Shown piece by piece: positions 1 through 8,537 of a stretch of 64,000 bases of DNA (its first letter is position 1; each line of letters begins with the position of its first letter). The DNA is taken from the NCBI RefSeq assembly GCF_017652985.1, contig NZ_JAGGDJ010000002.1, positions 248,001 through 312,000 on the forward strand. Reading direction: 5' to 3'. A model generated the notes under the pieces. It saw only the letters and a program-made list of their open reading frames with translations, had not been told where the DNA came from and did no database searches. Source of the stretch: Paenibacillus artemisiicola. Lineage in GTDB: Bacteria; Bacillota; Bacilli; Paenibacillales; Paenibacillaceae. Made by a program: the position numbers and the translations under genes.

Positions 1-60
1 GCGGGTGCAAGAAACGATGGACGCGAAAATGGGAATCACAGATAAAAAGGAGAGAATGAC

Positions 61-1152
61 ATGCTTCGAATGATGACCGCAATGAAACTGATCCCGGTGC
101 TGTCCGCCGCCTGCCTGTTCACGGCTTGCGCGGGAGGAGGGAACGAACCGAAAATAACCGTCGTCGACGATGCCGGCAGCCAGGCGGGAGAGCCCGGCGT
201 GTCCGTCGAAAATATCGTCCGCTTGGATCAGGCGGAAATCATGGATTGGGTGGATGAGCATACGATTATTGTCTCGAAGGAAAACGAAGCCTTGGGGAAG
301 ATGTCCCTGGCGGAGCTCGCGGATTCGTATCCCCGAAGTCTATATCTGTATGACCTCGATACGCGCAAATACACGCTGCTGAAGCAGCAGAAGAATACGC
401 ACTTGGGCGGGGCCGTTCTGTCGCCCGACAAGAAGCACTTGATCTATGCCGAATATTCGCTCGGCGATCCCGTCTATGCGGTCATGAATATGGAGACCAA
501 GGACGCGTTCCGGTTGACCGGAGAGCCGATCGGAGGAGCCGCCAGCGCCAAATGGGCCGACTCCGCTACGATCGTAGGGACGGCATACAGCGGAGGCGCG
601 TATCTCGCGACCTTGGACGGCCGGATCACGGCGGTCGGCCAGCTGGATGAGACGGGCTTGTATATCGTGGAGAAGATCGGAGACACGCTCTATTACAACA
701 CGCAATCCGATGCGTCGCTCAAGGCGCTGAACCTCGCGACCAAGGAGACGTCGAGCCTGAACCTCGACAACGTGACGAACGTCCTGCCTTCGCCGGACGG
801 CCGCCAGCTGCTGGTGCTGCAAGTCAACGGCTCCCAAACGACCCTCAAGCTCTGCGACAAGAGCGGGAAAGTCGAGCGGACGATCGCCGAGGGGACGGAG
901 CTGAGCGGCATCTCGTGGTCGCCGGATCAACGCGTCATCGCCTACGGTCTGAAAGCCGACGCGAGCGGCGCGGCCGTCAAAGGTCTCTATCTGTACGATA
1001 TGCTGGCCGACAAGTCCACCCGGATCGCCGTCGACGTCGAACCGGTCACCAGCGCTTGGAGTCCTTCCGGCGAGCGGCTCGTCTATGCGGAATGGAACGG
1101 GAAGCCGTACCGGAGCGGCATCGTCGACATCGATTATTCCTTGCGGCGTTAA
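61..1152 (+). CDS. Lipoprotein with TolB/WD40-like beta-propeller repeats
   Basis: The 363-residue product has an N-terminal hydrophobic stretch ending in FTAC (Cys23). This is a slightly atypical lipobox, with Phe at -3, so lipid anchoring outside the membrane is likely but not certain. The mature part carries recurring beta-propeller signatures of the type SPDxxxLxYAxY (for example SPDKKHLIYAEY, SPDGRQLLVLQ, WSPDQRVIAYGL and WSPSGERLVYAEW), typical of TolB/WD40-like sensor or scaffold proteins. No catalytic motif is seen. The start is supported by AAAGGAG at 46-52, 8 nt before ATG; inner Met codons 4, 5 and 8 are alternatives. It converges on the two-component operon ending at 1224 and shares a bidirectional terminator with it. 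The upstream neighbour lies outside the window, so operon membership is unknown. Confidence 0.85.
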   Translation: MLRMMTAMKLIPVLSAACLFTACAGGGNEPKITVVDDAGSQAGEPGVSVENIVRLDQAEIMDWVDEHTIIVSKENEALGKMSLAELADSYPRSLYLYDLDTRKYTLLKQQKNTHLGGAVLSPDKKHLIYAEYSLGDPVYAVMNMETKDAFRLTGEPIGGAASAKWADSATIVGTAYSGGAYLATLDGRITAVGQLDETGLYIVEKIGDTLYYNTQSDASLKALNLATKETSSLNLDNVTNVLPSPDGRQLLVLQVNGSQTTLKLCDKSGKVERTIAEGTELSGISWSPDQRVIAYGLKADASGAAVKGLYLYDMLADKSTRIAVDVEPVTSAWSPSGERLVYAEWNGKPYRSGIVDIDYSLRR

Positions 1153-1165
1153 CCGCGGCAGCATG

Positions 1166-1212
1166 AAGCCGGCCCGTCCGTTGCCCTCGCAGGCGGCGGA
1201 CGGGCCGGCTTT
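1166..1212. terminator. Bidirectional rho-independent terminator
   Basis: A perfect stem pairs AAGCCGGCCCGTCCG (1166-1180) with its complement ending at about 1211, with T or A runs on both sides. It sits between the convergent genes ending at 1152 and 1224 and can serve both. Confidence 0.85.
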
Positions 1213-1223
1213 TCGCGCGCGCC

Positions 1224-2690
1224 TTACGAAACCGAGGTTCCATAGGCAGGGAAAACGAGGCGGAACAAGGTGCCTTCCGAATCGGTGCGGACGAGCGCGA
1301 TGGAGCCGCCTTGCGATTCCGCGTATTTCTTGGCCAGCGAAAGGCCGAGACCGGTACCGCCGATTTCGCGCGACCGGTTCCGGTCGACGGTGTAGAACGG
1401 CTCGAATATTTTGTGCGCGACTTCATTCGGTATCCCAATGCCCGTATCGGCGATTTCGATGACGACCCGCTCATCGGCCAAGGCCGTCTTCACGAAAATG
1501 CGGCCCCGGGGTTTGTTGTACTTGACGGCGTTGTCGAGCAGATTCACCAGCACGATGGAGAGGAGTTCCTTGTCGGCATCGACGTAAGCCTCCGCCAGCT
1601 CGGTCTCCGCCGTAATGCCGAACTTTTCCATTTTGCCCTGCAGGCTGTCCAGCACCTTCCGCATCTCTTGCCGTACGTCCAGCTTCTCCTTATGGAATTC
1701 GAATTCGTACCGCTCCAAGGCGGAGAGCTGCAGGACCTTCTCGACCATCTCGTACAGCCGCTGCGTATCGCCGAGGATGTTGGTTTTGGCCGTCTCCAGC
1801 AGCTTCTCGTCATCGGGGTACATATCCAGCAGATCGAGATAGGATTTAATGGAGGTGAGGGGCGTCTTGAATTCATGGGTAACGTTGCCGATGAACTGCT
1901 TCTGCTGCTGATCGAGCTGCGATAATTTGCGAACCGCCAAGGCCAGCTTCTCCCGCTCCTGGTCCTTATCCTGCATCGTCTTCATGATTTGCCGGCTCAT
2001 CATGCGAATCCCTTGGCTGAGCGCTCCGATTTCGTCCTTGCGCCGGAGCACGGCGGGAGCCAGGTTGCCGGCCCGAATCTGATCCACCATCCCGTTCAGC
2101 TTGATAATGCCGCTCGCGAACGAATTGAAGTAGAAATAAGCGAGGATAAAGCTGAGGATAAATACGCTTGCGCCGATGTAGACGAACAGCTGCTTGATCT
2201 GGTTGTAGAACGCCAGGTTGCCGGCCAAGGAATCATAGAACCGAATGACGCCGACCTGCCCGCTGCCGATTCGCAGCGGGGCAAAGTAATAGAACGAGTC
2301 GTTCTCGATCAGATAGGCGGTTTTGTCGCGGAGCGCGAGGTCAAGCGTCTGCCGGATGCCGTCCGACGCCGCGAGCGCCGGATTCGAACTGAGAACGGCG
2401 CCCTTCGAATCGTAGAGCGCGACCGTTTGCCCCGTAATCAGTTCCAGCTGCTTGGCGAAATCCCGGCCTTTGGCGGCTAGATACGTTTGCGGAACCTTGT
2501 TGGACTCCCCCATCAGCGTTTGAAAAAAATAGACGTTCGCGGTTGCGGCCTGTTGCGAGAAGTAGCGTTCCAGCTGATCCCGCTGATTCTTCTTGATGCC
2601 TTCCAGCACGAGCAGACTAAGGATGAAGACCGTAAGCAGCAGCAGGAAGGCCAGAAAGACGCTGAACTTCAGCTTGATGCTAATTCTCAC
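1224..2690 (-). CDS. HAMP-domain sensor histidine kinase
   Basis: This 488-residue membrane kinase has TM1 at about residues 8-31 and an extracytoplasmic sensor at about 32-165. TM2 at about 167-190 is followed by a HAMP linker. The HisKA phosphoacceptor motif THEFKTPL has its His at residue 272. The HATPase_c domain shows the N box (NLLDNAVKYNK), G1 (DTGIGIP), F box (FEPFY) and G2 (GGTGLGLSL). It should autophosphorylate and pass phosphate to the regulator encoded just upstream. The start is GTG at 2690, with GGAGG placed 5-6 nt before it. Its 5' end overlaps the regulator gene by 11 nt, indicating translational coupling. The sensed signal cannot be read from the sequence. Confidence 0.95.
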   Translation of the reverse strand: MRISIKLKFSVFLAFLLLLTVFILSLLVLEGIKKNQRDQLERYFSQQAATANVYFFQTLMGESNKVPQTYLAAKGRDFAKQLELITGQTVALYDSKGAVLSSNPALAASDGIRQTLDLALRDKTAYLIENDSFYYFAPLRIGSGQVGVIRFYDSLAGNLAFYNQIKQLFVYIGASVFILSFILAYFYFNSFASGIIKLNGMVDQIRAGNLAPAVLRRKDEIGALSQGIRMMSRQIMKTMQDKDQEREKLALAVRKLSQLDQQQKQFIGNVTHEFKTPLTSIKSYLDLLDMYPDDEKLLETAKTNILGDTQRLYEMVEKVLQLSALERYEFEFHKEKLDVRQEMRKVLDSLQGKMEKFGITAETELAEAYVDADKELLSIVLVNLLDNAVKYNKPRGRIFVKTALADERVVIEIADTGIGIPNEVAHKIFEPFYTVDRNRSREIGGTGLGLSLAKKYAESQGGSIALVRTDSEGTLFRLVFPAYGTSVS

Positions 2691-3378
2691 GGTAGCCTCC
2701 CAAGGTTTTGTAGCCGACGCCGTGAACGGTTTGAATCATTTTGCCGGATGCTTCCCCGAGCTTCTTCCGCAGCCGCTGGACGTGAATGTCGACGGTTCTC
2801 GTGCCGCCGATGTACTCCAAGCCCCAAACCCGATCGAGCAGCTGTTCCCTCGTGAATACTTGATCCGGGCTGGCTAGCAGCAGCGTCAGCAGATCGTACT
2901 CTTTGGGCGTCAGGTCCAGCATCCTCGTGCCGGCGAAGGCCGTCCGCTTGTTGAGCTGAAGCACGACGCTGCCCAGCGAGAGCTCGGTCGCTTCTTGTTT
3001 TTCCTCCGCGGCTTGCATCCGCCTGAGCAGGGATTTCAGCCGCGCGAGCAGCTCCCGCATGTCGAAGGGCTTGGTCATGTAATCGTCCGCGCCCAGCTCC
3101 AGCCCCAAGACTTTGTGGACGATGTCTTCCTTGGCCGTCAGCATTATGACGCCCATGCGCCGGCCCTTGTCCCGCAGCTTCTTCAGAATCTCATAGCCGT
3201 CCGTGCCGGGAAGCATGACGTCGAGGATCAACGCGTCGGGCTTGAAGAGCGGCAATCTGTCGAGGGCCGCGTCTCCGCGATGGACGACTTCGACGAGATA
3301 GCCTTCCCGTTGCAGCGCATAGGCGATGGCTTCCGCGATTTTTTTCTCGTCTTCGATAACCATGATTTTGTCGCTCAT
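2680..3378 (-). CDS. OmpR-family response regulator
   Basis: The 232-residue protein has an N-terminal receiver domain (acid pocket IEDE; phosphoacceptor Asp53 in ALILDVMLPG; conserved Lys in MTKPFD). A C-terminal winged-helix DNA-binding domain follows (LTPKEYDLL, then RTVDIHVQRLRKKL), the standard OmpR/PhoB layout. It is first in an operon with the overlapping histidine kinase and has a good AAAGGAA ribosome site before ATG 3378. The promoter at 3510-3538 and a perfect operator-like palindrome at 3482-3506 lie upstream, so a repressor may control the whole system. Target genes are not evident; the convergent lipoprotein could be one, but nothing in the sequence proves it. Confidence 0.95.
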   Translation of the reverse strand: MSDKIMVIEDEKKIAEAIAYALQREGYLVEVVHRGDAALDRLPLFKPDALILDVMLPGTDGYEILKKLRDKGRRMGVIMLTAKEDIVHKVLGLELGADDYMTKPFDMRELLARLKSLLRRMQAAEEKQEATELSLGSVVLQLNKRTAFAGTRMLDLTPKEYDLLTLLLASPDQVFTREQLLDRVWGLEYIGGTRTVDIHVQRLRKKLGEASGKMIQTVHGVGYKTLGGYREN

Positions 3379-3481
3379 TGAAATTCCTTTCGTTCACTAA
3401 ATCGTACGGTCTCCCGTTTATCTTACCATAGTTGCAGGTTGCTTTTACGCGTAAAGAGCGCGGAAAGCGAATAGCGAAATA

Positions 3482-3506
3482 GATTGTAACTGAATGAGTT
3501 ACAATC
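3482..3506. promoter_or_regulatory. Perfect inverted repeat, likely operator
   Basis: GATTGTAACT, 5-bp spacer, AGTTACAATC: 10-bp arms match perfectly. It covers roughly +1 to +20 of the promoter read leftward at 3510-3538, the usual place for a repressor site. The binding protein is unknown. The remainder of the 3379-3730 gap shows no other gene or clear element. Confidence 0.6.
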
Positions 3507-3509
3507 ATC

Positions 3510-3538
3510 AATCTAAGGGACGGCAGCTTGATTGTCAA
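3510..3538 (-). promoter_or_regulatory. SigA-type promoter of the response regulator operon
   Basis: On the minus strand, TTGACA (3538-3533), a 17-nt spacer and TAGATT (3515-3510) form a near-consensus promoter. The predicted transcript start near 3503 falls inside the inverted repeat. Confidence 0.65.
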
Positions 3539-3730
3539 CCGCGATTAACTTCCATATCGGAGGGAGACCGGCGCGAGGCGACTCAAGCATAGCCGCTCCG
3601 GATAAAGGGGACGCTGGAGGAAACAGGGGATCATGCATGCCGTCGATCATCCTCATAGAAAGGCCCCCATTGATCGCCGATCGCGGAACGCCTAGTATGG
3701 GTTTAACGACATCTTAGGAGGTTATGAACC

Positions 3731-4369
3731 ATGACAACGTCAATCGCAGACATTAAAATTCCCGACAGCAAGCTGGCCGTCGAAGCGGCCGAACTCTTGC
3801 GCGAGCACGGCGACGATCTGCTGTGGAACCATTCGAACCGGGTATTTCTGTTCGCGTCGCTCCAAGGCAATCTGCAGCAGACGAAGTACGACCCGGAATT
3901 GCTATATATCAGTTCCCTCTTCCACGATTTGGGCCTGACGCCCGCGTTCCGCAGCCCGGACAAGCGTTTCGAAGTCGACGGCGCGAATGCCGCGCGCGAT
4001 TTCCTGCGAAGCCGCGGCGTTCCGGAAGAATCGGTCCGGCTGGTGTGGGATGCCGTGGCCCTGCACACGTCGATCGGTATCGTCGAGTATAAAGAAGCCG
4101 AAGCGGCGCTCATGAATTTCGGCGTCGGTTACGACGTCGTCGGGAAGAATTTCGAGCTCATCCCGGACGACGTTCGCCGGCAAATCGTCGAAGCGTTCCC
4201 GCGCAACCAGTTTAAACAAAACATCCTGAACGCCTTCTTGGAAGGCTTCAAGCATAAACCGGAGACGACGTACGGCACGATTAACGCCGATATATGCGAA
4301 TTGCTCCTGCCGGGCTACCAGCGTCCTAACTTCTGCCATCACGTGCTTCATTCCAAATGGGAAGAATAA
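3731..4369 (+). CDS. HD-domain protein, cyanamide hydratase-like subfamily
   Basis: This is a 212-residue soluble protein with the HD metal-dependent fold. Candidate ligands are His34 (WNHSNRV), His65-Asp66 (FHDLGL), Asp83 (EVDGANAARDF) and His112 (ALHTS). The RFEVDGANAARDFL and ALHTSIGI segments are characteristic of the cyanamide hydratase-like HD group, whose members hydrate or hydrolyse small nitrogenous compounds. The true substrate here is unknown. TAGGAGG precedes ATG 3731 at good spacing. An SDR follows 15 nt downstream, so the two are probably co-transcribed. Confidence 0.85.
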   Translation: MTTSIADIKIPDSKLAVEAAELLREHGDDLLWNHSNRVFLFASLQGNLQQTKYDPELLYISSLFHDLGLTPAFRSPDKRFEVDGANAARDFLRSRGVPEESVRLVWDAVALHTSIGIVEYKEAEAALMNFGVGYDVVGKNFELIPDDVRRQIVEAFPRNQFKQNILNAFLEGFKHKPETTYGTINADICELLLPGYQRPNFCHHVLHSKWEE

Positions 4370-4384
4370 CGGGAGGCCATGCAC

Positions 4385-5371
4385 ATGTCGAATCGAAATC
4401 CACTTGCGCGCCAGACGCCGCTTCACTCGGGATTCGGACCTCGAACGACGGCCAAGGAAGTCTTGGGCGGCCGGGACCTGACCGGTAAAGTCGCGATCGT
4501 GACGGGCGGCTATGCCGGGCTTGGGCTGGAAACCGTCAAGGCGCTTGCTTCAGCCGGCGCGACGGTTATCGTGCCCGCTCGCACGCCGGCGAAAGCGCAG
4601 GCCGCCTTAGGGGGAATTCCGGGCGTGGAGCTGGAGCGGTTGGAGCTCATGGACCCCGGCTCCATCGACGCGTTTGCCGAGCGATTCCTCGCTGCCGGAC
4701 GACCGCTGCATATCCTTATCCATTCCGCGGGTATTATGGCGACGCCGCCGATGCGCGATTCCCGGGGCTATGAAGCCCAGCTTGCGACGAACCATCTGGG
4801 CCACTTTCAGCTGGCCGCGCGGTTGTGGCCGGCGCTGAAGAAGGCGGGAGGCGCCAGAATCGTATCGGTCTCGTCCCGCGGGCATCAGCTCGGCGGCTTT
4901 GACTTCGAAGACCCCAACTTTACGGCGCGGGACTACGAGCGATGGGCTGCTTACGCGCAATCGAAGACGGCGAACGCCTTGTTCGCGGTGGCGATGGACA
5001 AGCGCGGAGAACGGCATGGCGTACGGGCCTTCGCCGCTCATCCGGGCACGATCATCACGAATTTGAGCCGTTACATGACCGAGGACGAATTGCGGGGCAT
5101 CAGCGCGTTGAACGAGCGGGGGGAGCGCGTCTTATTCACGTACGACGACGAATTCAAGACGATCGAAGAAGGCGCGGCCACGTTGGTCTGGTGCGCGGTT
5201 CATGCGCAGCTCGACGGAAAGGGCGGCGTCTATTGCGAGAACGGGGACATTGCCGTCCTAACGTCCGCGCCTTTCACGCCCGGGGTATACGAACGGGCCG
5301 TGAACGACGAGGACGCCGAACGGCTGTGGACGTTGAGCGAGCGATTAACCGGCGTGCCGTTCGTCGTGTGA
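4385..5371 (+). CDS. Short-chain dehydrogenase/reductase (SDR), copy 1
   Basis: This 328-residue cytosolic oxidoreductase has a Rossmann fold. The cofactor motif TGGYAGLG lies at residues 40-47, the structural HSAG segment (in place of NNAG) near 113-116, catalytic Ser163/164 in VSSRG, and the YxxxK pair Tyr190/Lys194. Length and the NHLGHFQLAARLW block fit the WWOX/retinol-dehydrogenase-like SDRs. The start was placed at ATG 4385, 8 nt after GGGAGG; ATG 4379 would be too close to it. It is a paralogue of the SDR at 6615, and both surround an AraC regulator. The HD gene lies directly upstream. The substrate is unknown. Confidence 0.92.
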   Translation: MSNRNPLARQTPLHSGFGPRTTAKEVLGGRDLTGKVAIVTGGYAGLGLETVKALASAGATVIVPARTPAKAQAALGGIPGVELERLELMDPGSIDAFAERFLAAGRPLHILIHSAGIMATPPMRDSRGYEAQLATNHLGHFQLAARLWPALKKAGGARIVSVSSRGHQLGGFDFEDPNFTARDYERWAAYAQSKTANALFAVAMDKRGERHGVRAFAAHPGTIITNLSRYMTEDELRGISALNERGERVLFTYDDEFKTIEEGAATLVWCAVHAQLDGKGGVYCENGDIAVLTSAPFTPGVYERAVNDEDAERLWTLSERLTGVPFVV

Positions 5372-5433
5372 GCGGCAGCGTTCGAGCGATTCAGGAGAAC
5401 CGCGATATCAGGTATGACTTCATAGGAAAGAAG

Positions 5434-5460
5434 CAGCCGGCCCATCGGGGCCGGCTGTTT
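5434..5460. terminator. Rho-independent terminator
   Basis: CAGCCGGCCC pairs perfectly with GGGCCGGCTG around a 4-nt loop, followed by TTT. It lies between the convergent SDR (ends 5371) and the AraC gene (ends 5523). Confidence 0.7.
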
Positions 5461-5522
5461 CATTGTTGGATGCATCCGATACGAAGCTGAGCCGGCCGCC
5501 ATCCTCATAATGGCGCGGCGCG

Positions 5523-6428
5523 TTACCCTTCCGGCATCCTCAGCCGTTTGATATCTTGAATCGGCGACAGGCCGAACATTCGGGCATACTCGCGGCTGAA
5601 TTGCGAAGGGCTCTCGTAGCCGACTTGAAAGGCGACGTCCGCGGCATTCGACGATTCGGAGAACAGCAGCCGTCGCGCGGCCTGCAGCCGCAGCTGCTTT
5701 TGAAACTGGATGGGCGTCATGGCGGTCACCGCCTTGAAATGACGATGGAGCGTCGGAACGCTCATATTCGCCTGCTCCGCAAGCGCCTCGATGCGAAACG
5801 CTTGGTTGTAATGCTCCTTAATATGGTCAATGACCGCTTTGATCCGAAAAGCCGCGCCGCCTTCGACGGCCGATTGCGCCAGCGCGCCGCTGTGTTTCCC
5901 CTGAAGCACGCGGTACAGGACTTCCTTGATCAGCAGCGGCGCCATGAGCGGGATATCCGCCGGCGCGTCCAGCAACCGCGTCAATCGCGTCACGGCATCC
6001 AACAGCGGCGCGTCCACCTCGCTGATGAACATGCCGCGTTTCGCTTGCTCTTGAGGGGCGGGCCGGATGCCGGATTCCTTCATGACCTGCAGCACTTGCT
6101 CCGGCGAGAACTCGAGTTTCAGCGCGAGATAAGGGGCGTCGGGAGAAGCTTCCGTGATCTGGCTGATGACCGGCAGTTGAACGGACGCGACCAGGTACTC
6201 GGCCGGGCTGTACGCATAACTGTCCCGCGCGAGCAGGACTTCCTTCCGCCCTTGAAAGACAAAACAAACGGAACGCGCGTGAACGCCGTGCTTGGGCTCG
6301 GTCGCCTGATTTTCGCGAAAGAAGAATAGCGACGGGATCGGAGTCGGGTGCACGCCGTTCTGCCGTCCGGCGAGCCGATCGATCATGCCCGCGAGCGTCT
6401 CGCGAAGTTCTTGCGTTGGTTGGGCCAT
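5523..6428 (-). CDS. AraC-family transcriptional regulator
   Basis: The 301-residue soluble regulator has an N-terminal ligand-binding region of about 190 residues (AraC_N type: VCFVFQGRKEVLLARDSYAYSPAEYLV). A double helix-turn-helix AraC domain occupies about residues 205-300 (IEALAEQANMSVPTLHRHFKAVTAMTP, then DVAFQVGYESPSQFSREYARMFG). AGGAGA precedes ATG 6428. It is divergent from the SDR at 6615, sharing a 186-bp control region, and converges with SDR copy 1. In this family, divergent dehydrogenases and aldo-keto reductases are common targets, so it probably controls the flanking oxidoreductase genes. That is an inference from position. Confidence 0.93.
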   Translation of the reverse strand: MAQPTQELRETLAGMIDRLAGRQNGVHPTPIPSLFFFRENQATEPKHGVHARSVCFVFQGRKEVLLARDSYAYSPAEYLVASVQLPVISQITEASPDAPYLALKLEFSPEQVLQVMKESGIRPAPQEQAKRGMFISEVDAPLLDAVTRLTRLLDAPADIPLMAPLLIKEVLYRVLQGKHSGALAQSAVEGGAAFRIKAVIDHIKEHYNQAFRIEALAEQANMSVPTLHRHFKAVTAMTPIQFQKQLRLQAARRLLFSESSNAADVAFQVGYESPSQFSREYARMFGLSPIQDIKRLRMPEG

Positions 6429-6614
6429 AACATTCTCCTGTTAACGTGTCGTTTGAGACTCATCATAGTATACGCGGGCGGTCGCGCGCAAACGGGCGTG
6501 ATAGGATCGGGCAATCATTTGAGGGAATCGTGATAACGCCCGGCGGTTCATCTGTCGCATAATGAAGAGGCTCGAGATGAGCCAGACGATAACGAATCAC
6601 GGAGGAGATAGAGC

Positions 6615-7592
6615 ATGACAACACCGCAAGCACCAATCGGCTCCGGTTTCGGAGCTTCCGCGACCGCAGCAGAAGTCATTCAAGGCATTGATTTGACCGG
6701 CAAAAACGTGATCGTCACCGGCGGATACTCCGGCATCGGCCTGGAAACGGTCCGCGCGTTCCGCTCCGCCGGCGCCACGGTCATCGTGCCGGCCCGCGAT
6801 ATCCCGAAAGCGAAGGCAAGCCTCGCCGACATGCCGGACGTCGAACTGGACGCCATGGATTTGCTGGATCCCGCTTCTATCGATGCGTTTGCTTCGCGAT
6901 TTCTTAGCCGTTTCGATAAGCTCCATATCCTCGTCAACAACGCGGGCATCATGGCGACGCCGCTGGCGCGCGATGAACGGGGCAACGAATCGCAGTTCGC
7001 GGCGAACCACCTCGGCCATTTTCAGCTCGCCTGCCGTCTGTGGCCCGCGCTCGTTCGCGCGGAAGGCGCGCGCGTCGTAGCGCTCTCGTCCTATGCGCAC
7101 CGGCGCGCGGGGATCGACTTCCGCGACTTGAACTTCGAGCGGCGCGAATATAACCCCTGGGCTGCCTACGGCCAAGCGAAGACGGCGAACGCCCTGTTCG
7201 CCGTCGCGCTGGACGCCATCGGGCAACCATACGGCGTGCGCGCGTTTTCCGTCCATCCGGGCGGCATCGCAACCGATCTGCAGCGGCATTTGACGAAGGC
7301 CGAAATCGATACCCTGGACATCCTCGATACGTCCGGCAAGCCGATTATCGATCCCGACAACAACCGGAAAAGCCCCGAACAAGGAGCGGCCACCAGCGTG
7401 TGGTGCGCGACGAGCCCGATGCTGGACGGCATGGGCGGCGTGTATTGCGCGGATTGCGAGATCGCAAGGGCGCTGCCGAGCGACGATTCGACAGAAATGC
7501 ATGGCGTGCGGCCTCGCGCGGCCGATCCCGTCGCGGCAGGCCGGCTGTGGCAGCTGAGCGAGCAGCTCACCGGCGCGACGCTCGCTGAATAA
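6615..7592 (+). CDS. Short-chain dehydrogenase/reductase (SDR), copy 2
   Basis: The 325-residue SDR carries TGGYSGIG (35-42), NNAGIM (108-113), Ser158/159 (ALSSY) and the Tyr185/Lys189 pair (YGQAK), the complete classical active site. It is clearly paralogous to the product at 4385; both share GLETV, SAGATVIVPAR, NHLGHFQLA and WAAYxQxKTANALFAVA. Copy 2 has a C-terminal insertion around residues 287-305. GGAGGAGA lies before ATG 6615. It is divergent from the AraC regulator and followed by the broken aldo-keto reductase. The duplication suggests one ancestral SDR-regulator unit; whether substrates now differ is unknown. Confidence 0.93.
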   Translation: MTTPQAPIGSGFGASATAAEVIQGIDLTGKNVIVTGGYSGIGLETVRAFRSAGATVIVPARDIPKAKASLADMPDVELDAMDLLDPASIDAFASRFLSRFDKLHILVNNAGIMATPLARDERGNESQFAANHLGHFQLACRLWPALVRAEGARVVALSSYAHRRAGIDFRDLNFERREYNPWAAYGQAKTANALFAVALDAIGQPYGVRAFSVHPGGIATDLQRHLTKAEIDTLDILDTSGKPIIDPDNNRKSPEQGAATSVWCATSPMLDGMGGVYCADCEIARALPSDDSTEMHGVRPRAADPVAAGRLWQLSEQLTGATLAE

Positions 7593-7721
7593 CGACGGGC
7601 AGCGCGCTGTCCGGCCACGCAGACATGCAAAACGCGAGGCAGAGGACTGTCGCAATACAACCGATAACGAACTGAAACCGGCGGCGAACGGACATCCTAA
7701 TCACAAGGGGCGTGAACGGTT

Positions 7722-8424
7722 ATGAAAAGCGTGGATTTGGGACCGCGTAACTTGAAGGTGAGCCAAATCGGCTTGGGCTGCATGGGGATGAGCACGTATA
7801 TATACGGTCCAAGCGATGACGACGAAAGCTTGTCTACCCTTCGCCGGGCCATCGAACTCGGCGTCACGTTCTTCGACACCGCGGAGACGTACGGCATGGG
7901 CCACAACGAACAATTGCTGGGACGCGCGTTTGCCGGCATCCGCGAGCGCGTGGTCGTCGCAACCAAGGTCGGCTTCGGCTTCACGGACGACGGCAAGGTC
8001 AAGGTCGTCGACGGGAAACGCGTCGTGGACGGCAGGCCGGAGCATGTCGTCCGAGCCATCGAAGGCTCGCTGCGCCGATTGCGGACGGAATACGTCGACT
8101 TGGCGTACCTTCACCGCATCGATCCCTCCGTCCCGATCGAGGAGACGATCGGGGCGATGAGCAAGCTCGTCGCCGACGGCAAGATCGGCCATATCGGATT
8201 GTCCGAAGCCGCGCCGGACACAGCTGGCATTGGCGTGGACGATCGCCCAGGGCTGCGTGCCGATTCCGGGCACCCGCCGGATTGCGAATTTGGAGGAGAA
8301 CGCCGCTTCGGCGGAGATCGCGCTAACGCCGGAAGAGATGGCCAAGCTGGACGAAGCCGCGCCCGTAGGCATCGCGTCGGGCGATCGATACGCCGCGGAC
8401 AGCATGGCGCTGGTGAATAAGTAA
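7722..8424 (+). pseudogene. Aldo/keto reductase with internal deletion and frame change
   Basis: The first part (7722 to about 8220) encodes a normal AKR N-terminus: the GLGCMGMS start, FDTAETYG with catalytic Asp and Tyr, ATKVGFG with Lys, and YLHRID with His. Right after LSEAAPDT the reading shifts frame, and the AKR C-terminal segment LALAWTIAQGCVPIPGTRR...LEENAAS...LVNK continues to 8424 in another frame. Compared with the usual length of about 325 residues, some 90-95 central residues (barrel strands 6-7) are absent. The deletion length is not a multiple of three. Read as is, frame 1 would give a 232-residue chimera ending at 8420. A ribosome site, AAGGGG, still precedes ATG 7722. The product is very unlikely to be active; an assembly deletion cannot be excluded. 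Confidence 0.85.
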
Positions 8425-8482
8425 CGACGATGAGCCGAGGAGGCGAACGTGCCAGACGAACGGACGAATCGAACCGCAATCA

Positions 8483-8520
8483 AAAAGGATGAAGCGAATA
8501 GCCGCTTCATCCTTTTCTTT
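8483..8520. terminator. Bidirectional rho-independent terminator
   Basis: A 14-bp perfect stem (AAAAGGATGAAGCG and its complement) has a 6-nt loop and ends in TTTTCTTTT. It lies between the aldo-keto reductase remnant and the convergent GH16 gene. Confidence 0.9.
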
Positions 8521-8537
8521 TCCCTGCGGAGCAGGCA

